Under the pieces are notes generated by a model. It saw only the letters and a program-made list of their open reading frames with translations. It was not told where the DNA came from and searched no databases. Below, piece by piece: positions 1-8,814 of a stretch of DNA of 64,000 bases. The number at the start of each line of letters is the position of its first letter. The stretch's first letter is position 1. The stretch comes from Leptospira selangorensis (GTDB lineage: Bacteria; Spirochaetota; Leptospiria; Leptospirales; Leptospiraceae): contig NZ_RQES01000001.1 in assembly GCF_004769405.1 (NCBI RefSeq), positions 237,815 through 301,814 of the forward strand. Direction: 5' to 3'. The translations under genes were made by a program, and so were the position numbers.

Positions 1-1
1 A

Positions 2-844
2 TTAGCATTTAATAATAAAGGTAAGAAGTCAGTGGGAAGGGCAGAGATAGAAGCAGGTCCTTCACTTATCCAAAAAAGAACAGCCATCCACAAAAGAAAA
101 TATATAGAGAATATCAAAGAAGGCCTTATCTCTGTTCCACTCAAAGGAAAAAAGACAGGGCGGATCAACGGGCTTTCCGTAATTTTATTACAATCATCTC
201 TTTTGGATTTCGGACAGGTGAACCAAGTATCTGCCAGGGTTTCCTTGGGTTCAGGAAATCTGATCAATATAGAAAGAGAAGTAAATCTTTCAGGAAGTCT
301 TCACGATAAGGGAGTATTCATACTTCAGTCCTATATTAAAGGAATGTTTTCTCATACCCAATCCTTCGGTTTGGATGCTTCTATTTTATTTGAGCAAAAT
401 AGTTCTCCGATTGATGGGGATTCGGCAAGTTGTGCGGAACTTTTGGCACTTCTTTCTGCACTTTCCGGTTTAGAGATACCTTGTAATATTGCAGTGACCG
501 GTGCTCTTTCCCAGTACGGGGATATTCTTCCAGTCGGTTCAGTGAATACCAAGATCCAGGCCTGGTTTGATGTGATCCGGCTCACTGGTTCTACTCGCGA
601 AAAATACAAAATTTATATTCCTAAGGATAATATGAGGGACCTGAATCTTCCACGCGAGATCCGGGAAAGTATGAAAAAGGGGAATTTTCAAATATTCTCC
701 TGCTCACATGTAGAAGATCTTATCCCGGATATTTTCGGGATTCCAGCCGGTAGGATCTCCAAATCCGGAAAATACCCTAACGGCTCACTTTTCAGGATTA
801 TCGAAGAGAGAATCGATCGCAAACGTGACGGAGAGGAAGCTTAG
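2..844 (+). CDS. Lon-type ATP-dependent protease, C-terminal part (partial)
   Basis: C-terminal proteolytic domain of a Lon-family serine protease. The reading frame is open to the left edge, so the ATPase part lies outside the window; the GTG at 32 is not a real start. Numbering from that GTG, the Lon nucleophile motif appears as DGDSAS with the catalytic Ser at about 131. The Lys of the Ser-Lys dyad is at about 174 in LPVGSVNTK, matching LPxGGxxxK of Lon. Pro-Ser is replaced by Asp-Ser, which is tolerated in Lon-like relatives. Leptospira carries both classical Lon and LonB/AAA_32-type proteins, and I cannot tell which this is without the N-terminus. Its role would be cytoplasmic protein quality control. 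Confidence 0.85.
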   Translation, partial: LAFNNKGKKSVGRAEIEAGPSLIQKRTAIHKRKYIENIKEGLISVPLKGKKTGRINGLSVILLQSSLLDFGQVNQVSARVSLGSGNLINIEREVNLSGSLHDKGVFILQSYIKGMFSHTQSFGLDASILFEQNSSPIDGDSASCAELLALLSALSGLEIPCNIAVTGALSQYGDILPVGSVNTKIQAWFDVIRLTGSTREKYKIYIPKDNMRDLNLPREIRESMKKGNFQIFSCSHVEDLIPDIFGIPAGRISKSGKYPNGSLFRIIEERIDRKRDGEEA

Positions 845-845
845 G

Positions 846-924
846 CCGACAGCCGGGCTGCTCCGGGTTCGCTATTCGCTCATCCGGTCTTCGCCCGGAC
901 TAAAGCCCTTCGCATCCCTGTCGG
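846..924. repeat. Structured intergenic element next to the lon stop codon
   Basis: It begins two bases after the TAG at 842-844. Outer arms CCGACAG (846-852) and CTGTCGG (918-924) are perfect inverted repeats enclosing GC-rich smaller hairpins, for example TCCGG/CCGGA around 883-900. It is visibly richer in GC than the flanks and has no convincing reading frame. It could be a dispersed palindromic intergenic repeat, a structured RNA 3' end or a terminator; there is no T-tract, so a classical terminator is less likely. Confidence 0.4.
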
Positions 925-975
925 GTCAGAATTTCCCGAAATTTCTCAGATTTCCTCTAATCAGTCTCCCCCGAA

Positions 976-1230
976 ATGACCGATACTTTATATACAGTCA
1001 TGGAACGTCGGGCAAATATCAATATTGAGTCTTCCTTACTGGTAACCTTGGTTGCGAGTATGGGATTCTTAGTCAGTTTGGGAATCGCCCCAGTCAGGAC
1101 CGGAGGCTTTTTAAGCGAAGAACCGGTCTTAAGAGAACTGATCCCCGACCAATTTACTTGGGAACCAAGCTCGGAACAAATCCGAGATCTGCCAGAGAGA
1201 GTAGGAGAAACCGGACCCAGCCTGGTTTAA
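976..1230 (+). CDS. Possible small single-pass membrane protein
   Basis: An 84-codon frame between the structured element and ybaB; an alternative ATG at 1000 gives 76 residues. The predicted product has one hydrophobic segment (about residues 20-40 from the first Met) followed by a short acidic tail. Codon use looks like that of the neighbours. There is no clear Shine-Dalgarno at either start, and I recognise no family. It may be spurious. Apart from this, 844-1286 holds only the palindromic element. Confidence 0.3.
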   Translation: MTDTLYTVMERRANINIESSLLVTLVASMGFLVSLGIAPVRTGGFLSEEPVLRELIPDQFTWEPSSEQIRDLPERVGETGPSLV

Positions 1231-1286
1231 TTTCTTGCTCCGCTTCCCGGTCTGAAAATCCTATCAAGAAAGACCGGGAGTGTTCG

Positions 1287-1595
1287 ATGTTCGGCAAAAG
1301 TTTAGATAATCTAAAACAAATGAACCAGATGCGGGTTCGTATGAAAAAATTGGAGAAGGAACTGGAGGCTTTAACCTTCGAGGGAAAATCCAAGAACGAA
1401 TTAGTGGTCTGCATTACCGACGGTAAACAAACCGTCCAAGAGATCCGTATCGAAGATTCTTTGCTTGCTAAAAATGATAAAAAACTACTTCAAAAAAGTA
1501 TAAAGCAGGCAGTGAACCAATCTATGGAAGCTGCTCAGAAAGTTGCAGAAGAAAGAATGGGAGAATTCAAATCTCTCCTTTCCGGAATGCCTTAA
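1287..1595 (+). CDS. ybaB: YbaB/EbfC-family nucleoid-associated protein
   Basis: A 102-residue protein with the typical YbaB shape: an N-terminal coiled region with repeated Met/Lys/Glu (LDNLKQMNQMRVRMKKLEKE), a central beta region, then an amphipathic C-terminal helix ending in SLLSGMP. Members bind DNA as dimers and help organise the nucleoid, often beside recombination genes. The frame extends further upstream, but I chose the ATG at 1287 because CGGGAG lies six bases before it and because YbaB proteins start at this MFG-K type N-terminus. Its stop abuts the stop of the convergent metallopeptidase gene with no spacer. Confidence 0.85.
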   Translation: MFGKSLDNLKQMNQMRVRMKKLEKELEALTFEGKSKNELVVCITDGKQTVQEIRIEDSLLAKNDKKLLQKSIKQAVNQSMEAAQKVAEERMGEFKSLLSGMP

Positions 1596-3218
1596 TTACG
1601 GGCCTTTATATTCGCTAAAAATTTTCTGTTTCGTCCGACTCCGAGAGAGTTTAAAGAACTCATGAGGACAAATCGGACGAGAATCAGTAGATTCAGGAAG
1701 AACGATCGCTTCTTCTCCACCTTCGTCGTCATTTTCAGCAATTCCTAAAGAAACAGAAATATCTCCCGTCCTTTTCATTTCGGTATTGATCTGCAGAGAA
1801 TATAAGCTTCCGTCTATATTCTTTTTTAATAATACTAATCTTCCGATCGCATTTGTATTAGAACGATCCGTTTTTACGAATTGGATCTGTCCCGGATTTA
1901 ATTCTCCTAATGGAGTGATCTCAGGTATTCTGAGTGGATCGTATAATTTTCTGAGAACATCCCCGTCGGTTCCCGCAGCAGGGAATGGGAAAGATTGGAT
2001 CGTTTTAGTGATATCTTGTAAGAACCCGGAAGCACCGTTCGTATCCGTTCCGGATTGTGCAAACTCCGGAGAAACATCTCCTAAGGATTGCCATAAGAAT
2101 GCAGGATAAATTTTCATGAAGATAGCAGAGCCATCTGTTCCAAGAGCATTTTTGACTTCTTGAGAAGAATTTAGATAATTATCCGAGTTTGTTTTGAATA
2201 GATGGAATAATCCGGTTGCATCAGAAGCTCTATAACCCTTAGGGCCTTGGACTCCGGTTCTAAAAAATGAATTTCTGGAAACAGTATCACTTCCTGAAAT
2301 CATATATAAATATTTCATAAAGGAATATGCAAATGCATAATCTACTAGTGAGTTAAATTTAGAACTTCCAAATATACTATTTCCGTTCACACCTCTTGAG
2401 CAGGAGCTTGAATTCCTACCTCTATAACAATTGATCCTGTTAATTTGAGGAGAATAACCCGCGATATCCGCCGCTACTTCGCTTGTACCTTCGTTGATCC
2501 AAGCCTCGTCCCTTCCTCCACCTTGGCTCATGATCCTGGCTTCATATTGGAATCGGATCAAATGTTGGTATTCGTGGGCCAGTGTTGCTAAGAATGTATC
2601 CGGTTTTCCTTGGGTAAGGTCCGAGTTACGGACTGTAACTAATTCCACCCCGTCCATATATACTATATTCGAATAATTAGAGCGGACAGCATAACTGGAA
2701 CTATCGGGAAAATAATCTACTGGATCGAAAAATCCTGCCACAAAAGAAGAACCCGTACTGCTTCCATCATGTATATCCGATACGATGACTGCAACTTTTC
2801 CATCTCCGTCAAGATCATCTGAAAATCCGAATGCTTCACCCAACCTAGGATAAATTTTGGAATCGAATTCTTGGGAGATATATTGGTAATCTAAAGCGGA
2901 TTCTAAACCGCTAGTCGTGTAGATATTAACGTGAGAACCCGAAGCTACCTTAGTAGTTTGCACACAATTGGAGCTGTTTGTTACAAGATTACGGATCCAG
3001 AATGTATTATTGCCGCCGCAGGAACTAGATACTTTAGCTAGTGAAAGTAGATCGTTTAAGTTAGGTTCCGTTTTATCTTGTGTGCCGAGCGCGTCATTAC
3101 TGACTATACAGTCAGAAAGTAAGAATATCAAACAAACAGAAAGTACAAACGTATATAAAGATCTGCCTATTGGCATACAAAGGGACTTCCAAAAACCGTC
3201 TCCGGTCGAAACCTTCAT
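1596..3218 (-). CDS. Putative lipoprotein zinc metallopeptidase (M30 hyicolysin-like)
   Basis: 540 residues. A hydrophobic signal segment (about 21-35) ends in a spirochaetal lipobox-like LLSDC (Cys37), suggesting an exported lipoprotein. The zinc-binding motif HEYQH is at 215-219, followed by AWINEGTSE, whose Glu at about 243 is the likely third metal ligand. This arrangement is typical of the M30/hyicolysin group. DLDGDG (135-140) resembles a calcium loop. The start is supported by GGAAAG just upstream. Secreted metallopeptidases can act on host or environmental proteins, but the substrate is unknown here. It converges with ybaB (0 bp gap). Confidence 0.75.
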   Translation of the reverse strand: MKVSTGDGFWKSLCMPIGRSLYTFVLSVCLIFLLSDCIVSNDALGTQDKTEPNLNDLLSLAKVSSSCGGNNTFWIRNLVTNSSNCVQTTKVASGSHVNIYTTSGLESALDYQYISQEFDSKIYPRLGEAFGFSDDLDGDGKVAVIVSDIHDGSSTGSSFVAGFFDPVDYFPDSSSYAVRSNYSNIVYMDGVELVTVRNSDLTQGKPDTFLATLAHEYQHLIRFQYEARIMSQGGGRDEAWINEGTSEVAADIAGYSPQINRINCYRGRNSSSCSRGVNGNSIFGSSKFNSLVDYAFAYSFMKYLYMISGSDTVSRNSFFRTGVQGPKGYRASDATGLFHLFKTNSDNYLNSSQEVKNALGTDGSAIFMKIYPAFLWQSLGDVSPEFAQSGTDTNGASGFLQDITKTIQSFPFPAAGTDGDVLRKLYDPLRIPEITPLGELNPGQIQFVKTDRSNTNAIGRLVLLKKNIDGSLYSLQINTEMKRTGDISVSLGIAENDDEGGEEAIVLPESTDSRPICPHEFFKLSRSRTKQKIFSEYKGP

Positions 3219-3311
3219 GATCTTTCCTGCCGAAAAAGGAAACTAGCTTTACGCCTTGATCCTTTTTGTTAAGGTCAATAATTATTCAGGGTCGAATGGG
3301 AGCAAGGATCA

Positions 3312-4097
3312 TTGACTAAAAAGGTTCCGAAGATTTGGAAATTTTTTTCCAAAAAATTCCAATATATCGTAATTATTTCGTTAGGATATAATTGCGGATT
3401 TCGTCCTTCTCCCTTACAAAAAGATCCGATCCCAGGTCCACAAATTCCTGCATTCGATTCCGTTCCGAATAGCGGAGAATATTTTTCCGAGATCAAAAAA
3501 ATCCCAACCGGGTTTTATATCCGACAGGTTTATCTAAATCATTCCAACAAAAAAGAAATGTTGATCAGTCAACTAACAGTAAGTGAATCTAAAAATTGGG
3601 AAGAAACAAGGTTTGAAGGAAAACTAGATCTAGACGAGTCAGGAAAATTTTTCAGATTTCGCCCCAGACTTTGTAGGATGTTCACAAGTAAAAATCCCGG
3701 AGATCGTTGGACTTTGACGAGAGCCTATGAATGTGATCATTTCGAATTTCTAATATGGAAATCAGGTCCGGAAGATATTCGTTTAACTCCGGGTCCTGAA
3801 GGAGAAGAAGAGGGGATCCTTCTTAAAAAATCCAAATCTTCCAGTATTTCTCAAATTTCTGCGATCATACTTAAAACAGATTCTAATATCACGAGTATTT
3901 GGGGGATCCGTCTTTCCAGGGTGAGAAAGGGCGCCAAGGCTATATTAGAAAAACAAGATGGAAGAAAAACGGAGCTGAATACTCTGAAAACTGTGGAGAC
4001 CACCGGAGAGGTCAAAACCGAAAGGTCCAGTCATGCGGAACCGGGAGACATGATCTTATATACGAATCCCGGAGAAGCAAGGCCTCTGGCCCTATAG
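3312..4097 (+). CDS. Hypothetical lipoprotein
   Basis: 261 residues from a TTG codon with AAGGAT a few bases upstream. The N-terminus is lysine-rich, then hydrophobic, and ends in SLGYNC (Cys28), a plausible spirochaetal lipobox. The mature part has beta-rich, charged sequence with no motif I recognise. It is divergent from the metallopeptidase gene (about 90 bp between starts). Likely an envelope lipoprotein conserved in Leptospira. Confidence 0.65.
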   Translation: MTKKVPKIWKFFSKKFQYIVIISLGYNCGFRPSPLQKDPIPGPQIPAFDSVPNSGEYFSEIKKIPTGFYIRQVYLNHSNKKEMLISQLTVSESKNWEETRFEGKLDLDESGKFFRFRPRLCRMFTSKNPGDRWTLTRAYECDHFEFLIWKSGPEDIRLTPGPEGEEEGILLKKSKSSSISQISAIILKTDSNITSIWGIRLSRVRKGAKAILEKQDGRKTELNTLKTVETTGEVKTERSSHAEPGDMILYTNPGEARPLAL

Positions 4098-4116
4098 TCC
4101 GCCATGCGACTATAGA

Positions 4117-4821
4117 TTAATCTAATCCATTCTCCGAATTTAAGATCCTACGCAGGCCAGGAATAATTTTTACATAGGGTTGGATCTTTCTAAAATCGGA
4201 AATTTCTTTCGCAGATACATCCGAACCATCCAGTTGTAAATGGATCAGATTTGTAAGACCGTATAGAGGACTTAAATCCTTGATTTGGGTTCCACCCAAG
4301 TATAATTCCATTAATTTTGAACAATTCTCTAAAGGCCTAAGATCCGTAATTTTAGTATGTTTGAGCTGCAAATGCCTCACACTGCAGCCCGGCCCGAGAA
4401 ACCTGAGATTGGAAATTTTAGAATCGGTAAGTTCTATTCTAGTGAGCCTGTTCCAATATAGATAATTTTTCAGATCTTGGTCGGCGATTTCTGTCTGGTT
4501 CAACACCAAACTATCCAACTTTGCGAAACGATTTAAGGGAGAAAGGTCTTTTACGGAAGATCCGGATAGAAGAACATATCTAAGCTTAGGGAGATCCGGC
4601 AAACCTTCTAGAGACTTTACATCTTTAGAATTTAGTTCTAGGATTTCTAATCCGGAGAATGCGGATAGATCGCTCCAGCTTGGATTATCTTCGAATCCCA
4701 ACCAACGTATTTCTTTAGGATATTTTCCTAGGATCTCACCTTCGGAATTCCGAACTGAGATAAGATGATTCGATTGAGAGCATGCTGATAAGAAGCAGAG
4801 GATTAGAAATATTTTCCTCAT
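4117..4821 (-). CDS. Leucine-rich-repeat lipoprotein
   Basis: 234 residues if started at the ATG at 4821, which gives a clean signal peptide (MRKIFLILCFLSAC) with a lipobox at Cys15. A longer frame to 4965 adds an unlikely hydrophilic leader. The mature part contains tandem leucine-rich repeats with the LxxLxL and 'L..L.L..T.I.DLSPL' consensus seen in many leptospiral LRR proteins (roughly residues 45-215). LRR proteins mediate protein-protein contact, and some are surface adhesins in pathogenic Leptospira. Whether this one is exposed is not known. It is divergent from the Fur-family gene and convergent with the preceding lipoprotein. Confidence 0.8.
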   Translation of the reverse strand: MRKIFLILCFLSACSQSNHLISVRNSEGEILGKYPKEIRWLGFEDNPSWSDLSAFSGLEILELNSKDVKSLEGLPDLPKLRYVLLSGSSVKDLSPLNRFAKLDSLVLNQTEIADQDLKNYLYWNRLTRIELTDSKISNLRFLGPGCSVRHLQLKHTKITDLRPLENCSKLMELYLGGTQIKDLSPLYGLTNLIHLQLDGSDVSAKEISDFRKIQPYVKIIPGLRRILNSENGLD

Positions 4822-4897
4822 AAGATCGAATCTATTTAAGTTCAAATCAAAAGAAAACCAAAAAATTCGAATTTCAAAAATACGATTCGGTTCGCAT

Positions 4898-4911
4898 GTA
4901 GGAACTCCTAC
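4898..4911. promoter_or_regulatory. Perfect 14-bp palindrome between LRR and Fur-family genes
   Basis: GTAGGAACTCCTAC is a perfect inverted repeat (6-bp arms, AC centre) in the 167-bp divergent intergenic region. It could be an operator or one copy of an intergenic palindromic repeat. It does not look like a classical AT-rich Fur box. I found no second exact copy in the window. Confidence 0.4.
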
Positions 4912-4988
4912 GAGCTCTTTAAAAGCGGATTTATCGGGTTGACATATGCTTCCTTTTTGGAGCAAGATAAGATTCGAAGCCGATCCGA

Positions 4989-5387
4989 ATGGAAGAAGAT
5001 AAAAAATCCGCCTCTCGAAATACTAAACAAAAGGGCGAGATCTTGAGAGTCATCCGTGACGCGAAAGGTCCTCTTTCGGTAAAGGAAATCCACGATATCT
5101 CCAAAAAATCCATACAGAATATTGGGATCGCAACCGTTTATCGGTCAGTGAACCATTTGTTGGAATCAGGTTCGATCCATGAGATCCAATTGCCCGGAGA
5201 ATCTTCCAGATTCGAGATCAGTCATCTGGATCATCACCACCATTTTCACTGTAAAGTTTGTGACCGTGTATTCGATGTGGAGATCTGTCCTTTCCCTATG
5301 GAAAATTTACCTAAGGGATTCACATTAGATTCTCATGAAATTATTTTATACGGCGTTTGTTCCGAATGTAATACCTCCTCCAAATGA
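4989..5387 (+). CDS. Fur/PerR-family metal-dependent transcriptional regulator
   Basis: 132 residues, normal length for the family. A winged-helix DNA-binding domain occupies about 15-75, with a recognition helix around GIATVYRSVNHLLE. The dimerisation/metal domain has the histidine cluster HLDHHHHFHC (79-88), and two CxxC pairs (C88/C91 and C124/C127) form the structural zinc site. Family members sense iron, zinc, manganese or peroxide, and the subtype cannot be settled from sequence alone. The stop overlaps the start of the following gene (ATGA), which suggests translational coupling. Confidence 0.85.
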   Translation: MEEDKKSASRNTKQKGEILRVIRDAKGPLSVKEIHDISKKSIQNIGIATVYRSVNHLLESGSIHEIQLPGESSRFEISHLDHHHHFHCKVCDRVFDVEICPFPMENLPKGFTLDSHEIILYGVCSECNTSSK

Positions 5388-6970
5388 ATCAAAAAAAATT
5401 AAAATTTAAAATACTATATTTAAGCATTCTATTTATCGCATTATTCTCCTTTATTGATCGTATCGCGCTGGAGAATTTACTTTTTGGATTTCCGAACGAG
5501 TTAGAATGGGATACTTCTCCTTGGTTCAACTTTTTGGAAAAAAGAAGAAGGATCGAATTTTCCGAAAACGAAAAAGGTACACTGATCGTTGGAAGTAGTG
5601 TGGCTCTTTATTCTTCTCTTCCGGAAAGAATGAATGAGAGACTTAAAGACAAATCGATTCGTACGGAATTTTATTCTCATCCGGCTTTGACACCTTCCGA
5701 TTTTTATTTTTATAAGGAAGATATAGCCTCTAAAAAGCCCAAACTTGTATTTTTCGTTTTAAATCCCGCGGATCTTCAATTGGATTTTCTGATCACGGAA
5801 AAAGAAAACGAAGCTAGACTTGCTCAATACAAACAAAATCTCCTCTACCAAGAAAAGTCCATCATTGACTTTCAGAATTTAGAATATTCTGAAAAAGCAT
5901 TGGATGATGTTTCTGCAAAAACAAGACACCAAAATAGGATGATCTATCCTGCCCAATATCTAAGAGAGAAGTATCAGGATATTCTGAAAACTGGCAAATC
6001 CGCGGTTTTATCCCTTCTCTCCAGATCTTTGTTCCTAGTGATCCGATACCGCAGTTTTTTATATGATCCGATGGACGCATGGATAGAAAACCATCTCAGA
6101 AGTGGTAGATCCTACCATTATTACACCGGAATAATTCCGGAAGAAGGTATTTATCTAAGAGGATGGGCCAAACCTGAGTTTTCAATCGATTGTGAATTGA
6201 AAAATGGAGTTTTCGAACAGAGTGTATTCTTCCAAGAGAAGGATACCAATTTAAAAATTTGGGGAGAAGGTAAACCGATCCTATTCGATAAAACTTTTCC
6301 TAAATCCGGTTGGCATACGATCAAATTTACCGTTCCGGAAAAATCGGATAGAACCAAACTCAGAATTGCTTCCGATAAAAAGATCTCTTCTTTGCAAGTG
6401 GATTCCAGGATTTTCGGAACGGAAGAAATTTATGGGATCCGACTTTCTCAAAATTTCTGCAGAAACGAGATCAGAAAACATATCTCTTATATTCGAATTC
6501 CAGGTTTAGATGATTCTAGACTTTCTAAAATGGATGATGCCATTTATTCAAAGGACTATACGGAAAGGATCTATGGATATAAGGGAGAAAGTTCCAAAAT
6601 GTCCAGGCTTGTCACTCTTAGAATGGCAAAGATCAAATTAGCTTCTTCTCCTAAATTTTTTATTTGGTCTGAATTGGAATATTTGAAAAAAGCAATCATG
6701 TATTTAGAATCACAAGGAATTCAAGTGCTCCTGGTAAATTCTCCTGAAAATCCTATAGAGAGAGAAGTATATGAAACCAGTCCTTGGTACAAAGGATATA
6801 TCTCTTATTTGGAAAATTTAGGAAAAACTAAATATCATTTTAAAAATGCGATTCCCGATTTTGAAGATAAAAGATCCTTCTTAGATCCTCATCATTTGAC
6901 CTACCAGGCTTCCGAAAAATCCTCAGATCTATACGCAGATTGGATCTTAGAAACATTAACGGAAAAGTAG
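5384..6970 (+). CDS. SGNH-hydrolase-like envelope protein
   Basis: 528 residues with an N-terminal membrane anchor (about 8-26). A block-I-like GSSVALYSS (Ser71 or 72) near the start of the soluble domain and a C-terminal DPHHLTY about 28 residues from the end resemble the Ser and Asp-x-x-His blocks of SGNH/GDSL acyl-esterase-fold proteins. A beta-rich insert occupies the middle. It overlaps the Fur-family gene by four bases and is followed after one base by a polytopic membrane protein, so the three genes probably form an operon. A role in modifying surface glycans or lipids is an inference. Confidence 0.6.
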   Translation: MNQKKLKFKILYLSILFIALFSFIDRIALENLLFGFPNELEWDTSPWFNFLEKRRRIEFSENEKGTLIVGSSVALYSSLPERMNERLKDKSIRTEFYSHPALTPSDFYFYKEDIASKKPKLVFFVLNPADLQLDFLITEKENEARLAQYKQNLLYQEKSIIDFQNLEYSEKALDDVSAKTRHQNRMIYPAQYLREKYQDILKTGKSAVLSLLSRSLFLVIRYRSFLYDPMDAWIENHLRSGRSYHYYTGIIPEEGIYLRGWAKPEFSIDCELKNGVFEQSVFFQEKDTNLKIWGEGKPILFDKTFPKSGWHTIKFTVPEKSDRTKLRIASDKKISSLQVDSRIFGTEEIYGIRLSQNFCRNEIRKHISYIRIPGLDDSRLSKMDDAIYSKDYTERIYGYKGESSKMSRLVTLRMAKIKLASSPKFFIWSELEYLKKAIMYLESQGIQVLLVNSPENPIEREVYETSPWYKGYISYLENLGKTKYHFKNAIPDFEDKRSFLDPHHLTYQASEKSSDLYADWILETLTEK

Positions 6971-6971
6971 A

Positions 6972-8210
6972 ATGTCCGGATTCTTATCTAAGTTTTTACC
7001 GAGCGAAAGTCTAAAAGCGGAATGGATCAGTGTTTTAGGAAATCCTAAACTAGTTACTGCGTTCTTTATCCTACTGTACTCCTTCTCCTCTTTTTGTGTT
7101 TGGAAAAAATATTCCTGGAGTCCAAGCTCCCAAGTAAATTTCGGAAAAGAATTCGCGGACCAAAACAAAGAACAAACTCCTCCAGGTGCGATCGTATTTT
7201 TAGGAGAGGAGGGGAACCTGGGCGCAGGTTATGACGGGCAAATTTTCTATTATTATTCTAGGATGTTGTCCGGTTTTAGTTTAGATTGGCCAAACGGTTT
7301 CGAGACTAGCTTTCGTGCACCAAGGATAGGATATCCACTTTTAGTTTCCCCATTCGGCTGGTTCGGGATGAATGCAACCATCATCGGGATGTACATTCTG
7401 AATTTAGGAATCTTCTACCTTTCTTATCTTGCGATACGGGATTTATTGCCGGACTCTAAAAAATACCTAAGCGCATTCTATCTAGTTTCTCCATTCGCTT
7501 TGGGGAGTTATATCTTACTTGTATCCGACACAGTAATGATGGGCCTAAGTGTGCTTGCCTACTGGTCTTTTATCAGAAAAAGATTTTTAACCTTCTCCTT
7601 ACTCGCCGGCCTTGCAATACTCACAAAAGAACAGGCAGTTTTTTTATTTTTCCCATTGGGACTGAGCACAGTATTCCAAAAGGATTTCAAAAAAAGTATT
7701 TGGGTGGCTTCTTCTTTGATCCTGCCAGCAGCCTGGAGTATCTATTTAAGGACCCAATTCCCGGATTGGACACCTGGAAGTCTGGGTCATTTTTTCGATC
7801 CATTCGGCGGACTTTTAGGATATTTCGGGGAACTCCAACAAGCTATAGTCTCAGGGGATCGAAATCTTATCCTTCTGATCAAAAAATTCTCCAGATTCCC
7901 TTTGGTACTTCTTCTTTTATCCGGAACCTACCTGCTATTTAAAGGCGATTGGAAGAAGGGACTGGTGTTTAGGTTCGGTTTTGGAATTCTTTTATTAACC
8001 GCCTATGCGGGAGGTTATATTCTCTATTGGGCCACCTACGAGAACGTTTCCAGAATGTTCACATTCAGCCTTCCTTTATTAATTTTTTGGGAAAAAGAAG
8101 ATGATACCCTTCCGAGCGGAACCTATTGGGCCCTAACAGGTATCATTCTAGTTTCGTTTTTAATAAAATTGGCATTCATTTCCAAACCGTTACGTCACTT
8201 GGTCTGGTAA
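6972..8210 (+). CDS. Polytopic membrane protein, GT-C glycosyltransferase-like
   Basis: 412 residues with about nine to ten hydrophobic segments. A soluble loop follows the first segment and carries GAGYDGQIFYYYSR. The segment LLAGLAILTKEQAVFLFFP resembles the membrane helices of GT-C mannosyltransferase-like proteins and of the AZOBR_p60025-type 'cell surface glycopolymer' family. It starts one base after the preceding stop, indicating co-transcription with the SGNH-like gene. Glycan assembly at the inner membrane is the likely area of function; donor and acceptor are unknown. Confidence 0.55.
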   Translation: MSGFLSKFLPSESLKAEWISVLGNPKLVTAFFILLYSFSSFCVWKKYSWSPSSQVNFGKEFADQNKEQTPPGAIVFLGEEGNLGAGYDGQIFYYYSRMLSGFSLDWPNGFETSFRAPRIGYPLLVSPFGWFGMNATIIGMYILNLGIFYLSYLAIRDLLPDSKKYLSAFYLVSPFALGSYILLVSDTVMMGLSVLAYWSFIRKRFLTFSLLAGLAILTKEQAVFLFFPLGLSTVFQKDFKKSIWVASSLILPAAWSIYLRTQFPDWTPGSLGHFFDPFGGLLGYFGELQQAIVSGDRNLILLIKKFSRFPLVLLLLSGTYLLFKGDWKKGLVFRFGFGILLLTAYAGGYILYWATYENVSRMFTFSLPLLIFWEKEDDTLPSGTYWALTGIILVSFLIKLAFISKPLRHLVW

Positions 8211-8516
8211 TTCGGCTCCTATCCGAATCCGCGTTTTTTTGCAAACAAGTCTGTAAAAATTTTCTTAGACTTGATTCTTCTTATAAAAGAATTAGAATGG
8301 TCTTATTGTAGGTCCGCTGTTCAGAAATCCGCACGTGTCATTGTAATCAGATCGGTGAAATCCGAGCTTTGCTTCTCTTAGAAACCCTGCTATCCGCGAT
8401 TTTACCATCATTCAAACCAATCCCGCTGTTCTTAAAGAGTGTTATGGTCTTATGGAAGGCGAATTGGTCTCCGTTTGCGAGTCGGAAGCTGCCTAAATTT
8501 TTTGTTCGAGGAAAGC
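8211..8516. other. Non-coding stretch upstream of the RRM gene
   Basis: No credible gene. AT-rich sequence around 8260-8300 (for example TTATAAAAGAATTAGAAT) may hold the promoter, which would leave a leader of about 200 bases before the RRM start. RRM proteins in other bacteria can be cold-regulated through their leaders; that possibility here is only inference. Confidence 0.3.
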
Positions 8517-8774
8517 ATGCAGAATCGCAAACTCTTTGTAGGAAATCTTAATTACTCCGTTCGCCAACAGGAAATCAGTGACCTGTTCGCAAACTACGGA
8601 GAAGTAGCATACGCGAAAGTAATTGAAGGTAAAGGATTCGGATTCGTGGAAATGGCTAGCGAGGAGCAAGCCGAAAACGCGAAGAATAGTCTAAACGGAA
8701 CCGAATTCAAAGGTAGAACTTTGAATATCGATATCGCAAAACCACAGACTTTCAACAAGCCAAGAAGACATTAA
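8517..8774 (+). CDS. RRM-domain RNA-binding protein
   Basis: 85 residues consisting of one RNA recognition motif. RNP2 is KLFVGNLN (5-12) and RNP1 is KGFGFVEM (39-46); both carry the aromatic residues that stack on RNA. A short basic tail (NKPRRH) follows. I chose the ATG at 8517 because GAGGAA precedes it and the protein then begins directly with the RRM fold; the in-frame extension upstream has no family similarity. Bacterial single-RRM proteins bind single-stranded RNA and can act as RNA chaperones. A strong terminator follows at once. Confidence 0.9.
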   Translation: MQNRKLFVGNLNYSVRQQEISDLFANYGEVAYAKVIEGKGFGFVEMASEEQAENAKNSLNGTEFKGRTLNIDIAKPQTFNKPRRH

Positions 8775-8781
8775 GATCTTT

Positions 8782-8809
8782 CTCGGGGAAGGAAACTTCC
8801 CCGAGTTTT
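8782..8809 (+). terminator. Rho-independent terminator of the RRM gene
   Basis: A perfect 10-bp stem CTCGGGGAAG / CTTCCCCGAG with a GAAA tetraloop, followed by TTTT. It lies eight bases after the RRM stop and between two convergent genes. The T-tract is only on the plus-strand side. Confidence 0.9.
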
Positions 8810-8814
8810 CCTAT

